Part shown: piece by piece, positions 56,890 to 64,000 of the stretch
Layout: each line of letters opens with the position of its first letter
Numbering within the stretch: position 1 is the stretch's first letter
Notes under the pieces: generated by a model
Databases searched by the model: none
Told to the model about the DNA's origin: nothing
Seen by the model: the letters and a program-made list of their open reading frames with translations, nothing else
Assembly (NCBI GenBank): GCA_035610365.1
Contig: CM069432.1
Coordinates: 17,813,473-17,877,472 of the forward strand
Source of the DNA: Aquatica leii
Taxonomy: Eukaryota > Arthropoda > Insecta > Coleoptera > Lampyridae
Length of the DNA: 64,000 nucleotides
Reading direction: 5' to 3'
Translations under genes and position numbers: made by a program

Positions 56890-57653
56890 TGTAATGCCTT
56901 TTTTTATGTCTATCGTAACTTTTAGAATGTTAAAATAGTCTAGTTAGTTTTATAAGTCTGTGGTTTAAGGTAGTGTAAGTGTTGTGTAAAAGTGAAAGAA
57001 ACCGAGAGTGTCCTTTTGTCCGGGTCAAAGGCTGGACGACCATAATTAAGAGGTTAGCGGTGCGGGCCAACCCAGGAAGTATTGGGGCGATACCTTCGGT
57101 GTCACTTTATAAGTAAATTTAATAAACGTTTAAACTTGGTGCATACCGACGAATAAATAATTAGTGCCGGCAAACATAATACCGTTACCAAAGCTTTGGT
57201 TCTAATAAATTTTGGTGAATAAATTAAGCAAGCCAATCCGTGTAATTGGACCTACAGTGAACGGTACGAGTGACGGTTCAGTTATGGTGCGTACTATGAC
57301 AAATTAACTTTGGAGGGCTACGGTGTTACAATTACACCTAAATCAGTCGACACCAGCAAAGGTTGGACTTTTTCTTATGTTATTGCGATCATTTTATTAT
57401 ATTCGTAGTTATATAGATCGAGTTAGTGAGCGCAGTGCATGATATTTTTTAAGTTTGTTTAATAATGTTTTGAAATCAGTTTAAGTCAATATATATACAT
57501 TTTGCATTGTAATTTTTATTATTAAGAATACAATCAATATCTACCCACAAACCCCTAGAGAGAAAAGAGCATTTATCTCATGTGAAGCCGCGGATCAGAT
57601 TAATTTCCAAAGAATTACAAAGTAGCACGCGTGAAGCGCGAGAAGGTGTTACA
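56890..57653 (+). repeat. Gypsy 3' LTR, 764 bp
   Basis: Same length as the 5' LTR, with about 99.3 percent identity by eye (five differences). It is followed by CTGT, the second copy of the target duplication. Confidence 0.95.
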
Positions 57654-58637
57654 CTGTCCAGATCTATATATCTTAAAAAAATAGACATTTGTTCAGTTCT
57701 GGAGATATCAGTAGTTTCGTCTACCAAAACAGAAAAAACTGAAGACCGATTGACTTTTTCAGCAATGGATTCTTTAATTATGTCGCCACAGATATCTATA
57801 ATTTCATTTTGTACAGGAGCGCTGATATATTGAGCATTTCTACTTCCACTGTTCAAATGAGATTTCAGTGGTTCATCTATTGCATCCACTCTAAATCTCA
57901 AAACCGCACGAAATGTACCGTCATTCGACTCTTTTTCCTGCAAAACATTTCCGTGATCGGACGTGCCTCTCAAGGATAATTCCTGACGACCGCATAGAAT
58001 AATAGTTTTGGCAATGGAAACTAATTTCGCCAGATTTCCTTGAGATTTTTTGGCAAATTCAGAACTTAGAATTTCTTGAATATTGAGTTTTTTACCGTCA
58101 TAAATTGACAGAAAATTTTCAGCCCTTTCTGTTACCTTTAAATAATATTTTAAGGTGGCGTGATGCACGAATGTTTCTTTTGCCTTTTTCCAATTTCTAA
58201 ATCATTATCTTCTTTTCTGGAATAAATCAGCCATTGAAATTGGTCTAACCACGTTCTTTGAAATGTGAGATGCTTTTTGTCATCAAGCTTAGTGGGAAAC
58301 TTAAAATCTTTTGAGGGTATCAGGCCCGTCTTATAAAATATTCTTTTTAAAAATCGGATAAATTTTTATTTACGATTTCAAAAATATCCTGATCTAATTG
58401 GGAATCACACGGTTTCGCCCCTGATAAAATTGGTTTTGATTTGGGATTGAATTCACCACCACCAGATACAGATTTATGTGAGCCAACACCAACAATATCT
58501 ACATTCACCAATGAAACGGCAGTCGTGTTCGTGTGGGAGCACGAAGCTTGGGCTGCAGTTGAAATGTTTGAATCATTTGTTCTGGGCTTTTTAGTAAAAA
58601 AATTAGTGAGCGGAATTTGCTTTTCTTTACGCTTCAT
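57654..58637 (-). pseudogene. hAT transposase, N-terminal half
   Basis: The upstream half of the same hAT gene. It starts at ATG 58637 with MKRKEKQIPLTNFFTKKP, typical of ZMYM-like hAT proteins, to a stop at 58347. A degraded stretch at 58170-58345 has traces of the TTF-type zinc-finger region (LTFQRTWLDQFQWL). From 58168 the DUF4371-like domain is clear: IILCGRQELSLRGTSDHGN, EIIDICGDIIKESIAEKV, FSVLVDETTDISRTEQM and FLRYIDLDS, where the Gypsy insertion cuts it. Confidence 0.85.
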
Positions 58638-58812
58638 TTTTTGCAAGCAAGCAAACAAGTTAGAAGGTAGCAACTGTAACAAACAATAAAACCATATATA
58701 CCTACCCTCCTACCCATTAATAAATTCTACACATGCAGCGCCAAAATTAATTATATTGCATGCAAGATACAAAATTGCAAACATCGTAATAAACAATATA
58801 GAGAGAATAGGG

Positions 58813-60461
58813 TAGTCCGGTCAAATTGGACCAAAAAATAAGAGTGAAGGTGCATAAATTCCCATCAAGCTGAAAGTGAGTAAAATTGTTTAAAACATAA
58901 TTAAAAACAACACTTCAAAACTCCCCATCGTTCCGGTACGAGGAAAAAATTTGACTCGAGGTCAAAGGTAAAAAAAATGGGTTTTTCGCGATTTTCTGCA
59001 AAACGGTAAGTTTTATCGCAAAATCATTTCAGACACAAAATGTAGAACATAAAATTATCTATAAAAAAGGTATTCATAATTTTTTTTTCTGAAAGCCACC
59101 ATTTCTGAGATATAACGATTCAAAAAGTTGTAAGCGTCATTGTATGCATAAGCACGCCACGTATATACATCTCTGTAGCTGCAATATTAGAAAATATATT
59201 TTTCTATCGGTGATTTTAACTTACATTTTTACACGCAATAACTGGTTGTGATACGACATCTGCATTTTACAGGAGGGGCAAAACAACAGTCTTTAAAATT
59301 TTTGAAAAGCAAGATTTAGTTTAATGTGTTGAAGTTTTTAAAAAAAGTAATTCAACTCCACAAAAAGCTATCACCAAGGGAATTCGATTTCTTCTTTGTA
59401 TGTACGGAGCTCCTAAAAAAACTACCTGCTTAGATAAGTATCGTTATGCATGTTTTGTTAAAAACACTCGGAATAAAAAACAAGTGCAATTAGCTTGTCT
59501 TCCTCCAACCTCAGTTGCAGCTCATCAACATCTTTTTCGGGTATATTATCAAGTTCAAGTGTGACTTGGTTCTCAGCTAAACCTGACAGATTGGGGTTGG
59601 AAGTTGGTCGATAATACATTAGAACCAATTCAGACTTTGCTCCCACCTGCGCCGGAAAAACTGCTGAACACAATTTTTTGCAACTGTAAGAAGGGATGCA
59701 GTGCTAAATGTGGTTGCAAAAAAGTTGGACTGTTTTGTTCTTTAGCAACCACGAATTGTCAAGGCCGGTCGTGTTCTAATGTTGAATCACCAACAGCAGA
59801 GGATTCGTTTGATACTGACGAACAGACATGCGATACATCGCTATTGACGCAATTTACTTACATTGAGGATGAAGACGAAAGAGATAAGAAAGAAGAAGAA
59901 GAATAAAAAGAAGAATAAGAAGAAGAAGAGCAACAAGAAGAAGTAATTGAAGGTTATGAATCGGACGAATAAATTTTTTTACTGCTTTTTAATTTCCATC
60001 GCTTTTATCAATTCCAACCGTTGCGAATATCTGTTATAGTTTCCAATTAAACAAAATCACAACAGACCTGTGGAATAGGCCTACGGAGGAAACCACGTTA
60101 AAATAAAACGCGCTAAGTACACTACCTCACGTGGAAACGTAAACATATTATAACGCTTACAACTTTTTGCATCGTTATATCTCAGAAACGGTGTCTTTCA
60201 GAAAAAAAAAATTTATCAATACCTTTTTCATAGATAATTTTATGATCTACATTTTGTGTCTGAAGTAATTTTGCGATAAAGCTTACCGTTTTGCAGAAAA
60301 TCGCAAAAAAAAACATTTTTTGACCTTTGTCAAACTTTTTCCTCGTACCGGAACGATGAGGAGTTTTGAAGTGTTGTTTTTAATTATGTTTTAAACAATT
60401 TTACTCACTTTCAGCTTGATGGGAATTTATGCACCTTCGAATGTCTAAATTGACCGGACTA
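58813..60461. mobile_element. DNA element with about 320-bp terminal inverted repeats and CXC protein remnant
   Basis: The left repeat (58813-59136) and the right repeat (about 60154-60461) are reverse complements over most of their length, with termini TAGTCCGGTCAA and TTGACCGGACTA. GGG flanks both ends directly, so the target duplication may be TA or a 3-bp GGG. The interior contains a broken cysteine-rich gene on the plus strand. I do not recognise the transposase superfamily. Confidence 0.75.
59270..59906 (+). pseudogene. Cysteine-rich CXC-type C-terminal protein remnant
   Basis: Readable pieces: KTTVFKIFEKQDLV (near 59280-59320); after a frame change STPQKAITKGIRFLLCMYGA, CLDKYRYACFVKNTRNKKQ, ACLPPTSVAAHQHLFRVYYQ; an in-frame TGA near 59560 where tryptophan would fit; then LVDNTLEPIQTLLPPAPEKL and a cluster CNCKKGCSAKCGCKKVGLFC continuing to CQGRSC. 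It ends in an acidic tail at 59906. The repeated C-X-C pattern resembles CXC (tesmin/TSO1-like) zinc-binding modules. I recall the same C-terminal module in repetitive insect proteins of unknown function; this is memory, not a search. The N-terminal majority is missing. Confidence 0.65.
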
Positions 60462-61262
60462 GGGCGGCTTGCCACAGTTTACCAAAAAAATAAAATCAAA
60501 AAGAAAATTGTCCAAGTTTATTTTCACCATATCTTTCTCTTGAACAATTTTATACTTGGCAATTAAAATTTATAAAAAATTTATTGAATTTTAATTTACA
60601 TAGAAAAATTGTTTAAAAATTAAAAATTTTTTGGCGAACTGTGGTCGGGTGGTATTATGTCTTGTGTGGTGTGTAAATTGTTAGGACAAAAACCTTAAAA
60701 CCAAAGCACACAAAAAACTATAAAACTAAAGTAACTCGTATTTATATAATTTTACTTCACTCACCAATTAATAGTTCAGTATGCGAAATCACACAATGGA
60801 ATGTTTGACACGATTCAAAAAACAAACACTGAGACAATACAATTCACTTTTTGACTCTAAGGCACCAAGTTGGTATATGAAATGGGAAATAAGCGACAAA
60901 CTGGACGAGGGAGGCAGCTGTGCCCACTCGTTATTTTTTGCGGCTTTAGTCAATCGCAAGCAAAACATTTGATATTGCCGACCACGTGCATGCATTTCTG
61001 TTTTGAAAAACCCTCGAGTAATTTAATACAGTTTGACTTTACCGCTTCCTTTGTAATGTCCCGCACCGGGTCCGGACGCATTAGTCAGAAAATTTATTGA
61101 TTCATTTGTCCACAAAAGTCACAAAACATTTACATTTGAATTTCACTCAAATATTAGTTTTTATAATAAAAAAAAGATATTATAATTTGTCGCGTATTTT
61201 TTGCTTATTTTATCGGAATTTCGGGGGGGGGGGGTTGAACCCCCAAAACCACGTTTAATTAT
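60462..61262. other. Non-coding stretch before the piggyBac end
   Basis: No supported gene. A run of 13 G followed by TTGAACCCCC at about 61222-61245 resembles the ends of hAT elements like the one at 49580-58637 and may be a fragment of a related element. Confidence 0.35.
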
Positions 61263-61420
61263 TTAACCCTTTCATGCATAATTTTAAAAAAATCTAAATT
61301 TTACATAAAAAATGTTTTTAGGTTTAAAACACTTAATTATAAAGTTACAAGTAATTTTTTTTTTATATTTTAAAAACAATATAGCTATCCATTATAGTGG
61401 ACCTCATGCATTAGATGAAA

Positions 61421-62417
61421 CTAATGAAAATTATTAATTTTTATTTTCGTGAAAATATTTAAAACAATCAGGGCATAGTGGTTTATTACATTTTGTGTAA
61501 ATATATTTGGTTTTCTTTTTACAGATGTCTGAATGGCATCTTGTCTTACTTCCAGAGGTACACGATAAACTGGTAAACGTTTTTTCTTTAAAATTCTAGG
61601 GGGTGTTGCTGAGCGAGGTCTTCCTCTTCTATTTTCTTTATACACACCTCGGTTAATTAGCGCTCTAGCTACGCTGATTTGAAATTCAAGAAACTCCGTT
61701 TTAAGTTTTTCTTTCTTGCGAAACAAGATCCAACATTTAACAACTGCTACGTCTAGGAAGTGCATGAAAATTTTTATATACCAACGCTTGTTCTTCCTCT
61801 TCAGAGGGTACAACGCAAACATCTGATCTAACAAATCTACACCTCCCTTATTTGAATTATATAATGCCAGCCAATAGGGTCTGTTTATTGTGGACATGGT
61901 TTTCGTTTTCTTGGTCCACCGTTTAACAGTACCTTGAGGTTCTACTCCTGCACAAGTTGATGCCATATGAATCGGCTTATTATCAAACCATTTTGTAATA
62001 GTTATATTACATTCTGTGGCGGTTGCAACTGAGGTGCTGCCTCTACCTCGACGTTTTAGATCTTTGTCCGACTCTAAACGTGAATTCACATTTTGGAAGC
62101 AATTTTTCCTCAACGTTCCAGTTTCCCAAATTCCTTCGTTTAAGTTCTTCTAACAACGGTATGGAGCAAAATAAATTGTCAAAAAATACTTTGGTGTTTG
62201 TATTTTAGTTAGACGAAGTGCTACATCAGCCCATGTTCTTAAATGAGAAACTTTTTGCCTGTCACCATGTGCTCCTTGATAAATCTCAAATTGAAACATA
62301 TATCCACTAATTCCAGCCCTTACCCACACTTTTACTCCCTACTTATAAGGCTTCTTTGGCAAATATTGTATTATATCTAATTTTCCTTTTAGTGGAATTA
62401 TCTGTTCGTCGATTGAC
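61421..62417 (-). pseudogene. piggyBac transposase, C-terminal part
   Basis: Reading down from 62430: SIDEQIIPLKGKLDIIQYLP, a TAG near 62342, VKVWVRAGISGYMFQFEIYQ, then after a frame change VFFDNLFCSIPLLEELKRRN, and in the 62113-61421 frame TECNITITKWFDNKPIHMAS, NRPYWLALYNSNKGGVDLLD (the conserved GGVDLLDQ box) and a basic C-terminus without a clear cysteine-rich finger. At least one stop and one frame change are present. The DDE-type catalytic residues FFDN and GGVD are visible. Confidence 0.85.
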
Positions 62418-62472
62418 TGGTATTCTTCGTAGACTAACATTAGAATGTCTTCCGGGTTTGGGCCGTGTCATA

Positions 62473-62525
62473 GTTGCAACCGAAGCTGCCAACGTTTCGC
62501 CCACTTTCGTAAGGGGCTTCATCAG
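62473..62525 (-). ncRNA. Hammerhead-ribozyme-like motif in Penelope 3' region
   Basis: On the minus strand: CTGATGA (62525-62519), a stem GCCC/GGGC closing a loop with CTTACGAAAG, and GAAAC (62498-62494). A hairpin GCAGC-TTCG-GTTGC (62489-62476) follows, with a CTA triplet where a cleavage site could lie. The invariant core residues are all present. I do not find a complementary stem I in cis. Hammerhead motifs are known from Penelope-like elements. Confidence 0.55.
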
Positions 62526-62788
62526 GGCGTGAGAAAATCGCAAAACTCAAACAAGCGATCGAAATCTAACTAAGAACTTCTCAAAAGTTAGGTTATCCAC
62601 TTGTAAAACAAGCCATAACCTAAACTATGAAAAGGTAAGAAAGAAAACGATAACCTGAAAAAGCAAACGAAAATCTAACAAAGAACCACTACCGAGTTAG
62701 GTAATCAACTTGTGAACCAAGCCAGATTCTAAACTCCGTAGAAGTGACTTAAGAAGAAATAGTCTCCGTATTTAAAGGAAAAGGATCG

Positions 62789-63165
62789 TCACGGATGGTT
62801 GAGCTCGACCCTGATTGGGTTACGGTTGCTAGGTTTTGATAAATGACTAATAACCGGGAACCAAAGAGGGGATAGTTCGAAACCATGATCGCGATTGAAG
62901 TTATTGGGGTGTTTGATGATTTCTATGCTTTCTCGGAATTTCCTGTTGAAAAAGAATGGAGATTTGGCAATCAACGAAACATTATCAAAATCTATCTTGT
63001 GACCTGTAGTAAAATGATGTTCAGCGACCGCAGACTTGGAAGTATACCTTTTCCTTATACAACGATCATGTTCCGAAATGCGAGTAATGACGGAACGACC
63101 GGTTTCACCAATGTAGACTAAACCACAAGAACAGGGAATTTGGTATACACCTTGAGATGAAAGTG
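62789..63165 (-). CDS. Penelope GIY-YIG domain fragment, uninterrupted
   Basis: The frame SSQGVYQIPCSCGLVYIGET, then RISEHDRCIRKRYTSKSAVA, HHFTTGHKIDFDN, RESIEIIKHPNNFNRDHG and a stop at 62789-62791 is open with no lesion. It covers the whole GIY-YIG nuclease domain but no RT. It has no start codon of its own and is probably not translated. Confidence 0.75.
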
Positions 63166-63171
63166 TTTACA

Positions 63172-63779
63172 TGGTATTCTTCGTTGTCAGCAGCACTAAA
63201 AAAATTTGCTTGTAATTTATCCAGAAACGGACGCATTTTTTTCAATTTGTCGCTAATATTTGAATCAAGTTCTGCGTTATTCACACAGTGCAAGTGTCTC
63301 AAAATCGATTCATATCTGCCTACTGACATAGCCTTTGCTATTACATCCATTCTTAACCCTTCATCACTAGACCAGTAAAGCCGTATCCTTGGATATCTTA
63401 TGTACGACATACCTAAATTTACGCCTAAAAATATATATAGCTCTTCTTTCGTCAAACCAAAATTGTGTTTATTATTTTGAGAGGCATATAGGTTTGTCTG
63501 AGAAACTATGTCTTCCAATAAATCGTCAGAAAACATTGTCAAAAAATAGTCCACAGGCTGAATACCTTCAACGTGAATGTCACTATTTCCAACATAAGGA
63601 AGCGCATAGTACCGGGACCATATATACAATCTTGCCCTGCTTTCTATTTCATGGGATTTTTTTGTTTTGCAATAAATGCAATAATGGTAAGTCATCTTCC
63701 GAATCAGATTCCAGGTTGACATTCTCAATTTCATAGTCCGAACCGTCAAGTAAATCAAATAATATATTTTCCTCGTCAC
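63172..63779 (-). pseudogene. piggyBac transposase, N-terminal part
   Basis: From 63779 downward: IESRARLYIWSRYYALPYVG after a frame change, then PVDYFLTMFSDDLLEDIVSQ, LTKEELYIFLGVNLGMSYIR, YPRIRLYWSSDEGLRMDVIA and LKKMRPFLDKLQANFFSAAD, ending at the duplicated target (NEEYH). The FLTMFSDDLL and IRYPRIRLYWS blocks are typical of piggyBac (DDE_Tnp_1_7) proteins. An acidic N-terminal region extends toward 63830 in another frame. Confidence 0.85.
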
Positions 63780-64000
63780 TGAAATCTATATCTTCTTCAG
63801 CGACGTGAGCTTCTTCGGTTTCAAAAAGAACACGCCAAAAAACAAACTAATCATTAATATTTCTAAGTAATGCACGCTGTCCACTACAGTGGACGGGTAT
63901 AAAATGTGCCCCATCGATTGAAATTTTGCATTCTTCGACAAATACGTAACATGATGTCCACATCTTTAGAAACATAATACATATTTTCTTACCTTTTTTG

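Larger units (their letters stand above)
50967..57653 (+). mobile_element. Young, nearly complete Gypsy LTR retrotransposon
   Basis: The two LTRs are each 764 bp (50967-51730 and 56890-57653). They start TGTAATGCC, end GTGTTACA and differ at about five positions. A 4-bp CTGT duplication flanks them (50963-50966 and 57654-57657). The insert splits a hAT transposase lying on the opposite strand. A primer site, gag, protease, RT, RNase H, integrase and polypurine tract are all present. Only two in-frame TAG codons interrupt the coding part. Confidence 0.95.
62431..63171 (-). mobile_element. Penelope-like 3' fragment inserted in piggyBac
   Basis: A 741-bp insertion flanked by the 13-bp direct repeat TGGTATTCTTCGT (62418-62430 and 63172-63184), which lies in the transposase coding sequence. 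It carries a 5'-truncated GIY-YIG coding part and a 3' region that matches the termini of the element at 43259-44721. Its left end (ACTAACATTAGAAT) is the same as in that copy. Confidence 0.9.
61263..64000 (-). mobile_element. piggyBac element, right end just beyond the window
   Basis: TTAA at 61263-61266 is followed by CCCTTTCATGCATAA, the target and terminal form expected for piggyBac. A subterminal motif (61388-61413) recurs inverted at 63868-63893 with one central change block. If the ends are symmetric, the right terminus lies about 14 bases past the window. The transposase is on the minus strand and is split by a Penelope-like fragment. Confidence 0.75.

Overview
This is an AT-rich stretch of animal nuclear DNA, almost certainly arthropod and most likely insect. 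It combines Gypsy, BEL/Pao, Jockey/CR1-like, R1-like, RTE-like, Penelope-like, hAT and piggyBac elements with one intronless leucine-rich-repeat gene and an insect-style TATA/Inr promoter. A beetle is a guess that the sequence alone does not prove. Nearly everything recognisable is mobile DNA, much of it nested, and only one ordinary-looking host protein gene is visible (23492-25732, minus).

Layout. 1-4332 (minus): a Gypsy element with an uninterrupted pol that runs off the left edge, plus gag. 6350-9330 (plus): a broken chimera of two Gypsy pol genes. 13322-16735 (plus): a decayed purine-rich LINE. 17640-19080: a second, badly decayed copy of the first Gypsy family in the chimera. 19085-23115: two copies of a dispersed repeat around an R1-like remnant and exon-like fragments. 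23492-25732: the secreted LRR protein. 26590-34950 (minus): a BEL/Pao element with a 5-bp target duplication, carrying a nearly intact LINE inside its pol gene. 35518-42320: A-rich LINE remnants on both sides of a decayed CsRN1-like Gypsy copy. 42390-44900: the 5' half of an RTE-like LINE interrupted by a Penelope-like element (12-bp target duplication). 46466-46802: a second, different Penelope-type GIY-YIG fragment. 46943-47235: a heat-shock-element cluster with TATA, initiator and splice donor but no visible gene downstream. 49577-58637 (minus): a hAT element split by a young, nearly complete Gypsy element (50967-57653; 764-bp LTRs, 4-bp target duplication). 58813-60461: an element with roughly 320-bp terminal inverted repeats and a cysteine-rich (CXC) protein remnant. 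61263 to the end (minus): a piggyBac transposase split by another Penelope fragment (13-bp target duplication).

Relative ages can be read from the nesting. The hAT predates the Gypsy inside it, whose LTRs differ at about 5 of 764 positions. The BEL, with LTRs differing at about 3 percent, predates the LINE in its pol gene. The RTE and piggyBac copies predate the Penelope insertions. The most interesting items are: a canonical C2H2 zinc finger between protease and reverse transcriptase of the young Gypsy; a UAG-CAA-UCA leaky-stop context joining ORF1 and ORF2 of the LINE inside BEL; the orphan heat-shock-type promoter; a hammerhead-ribozyme-like core in the Penelope 3' region; and the CXC element with long inverted repeats.
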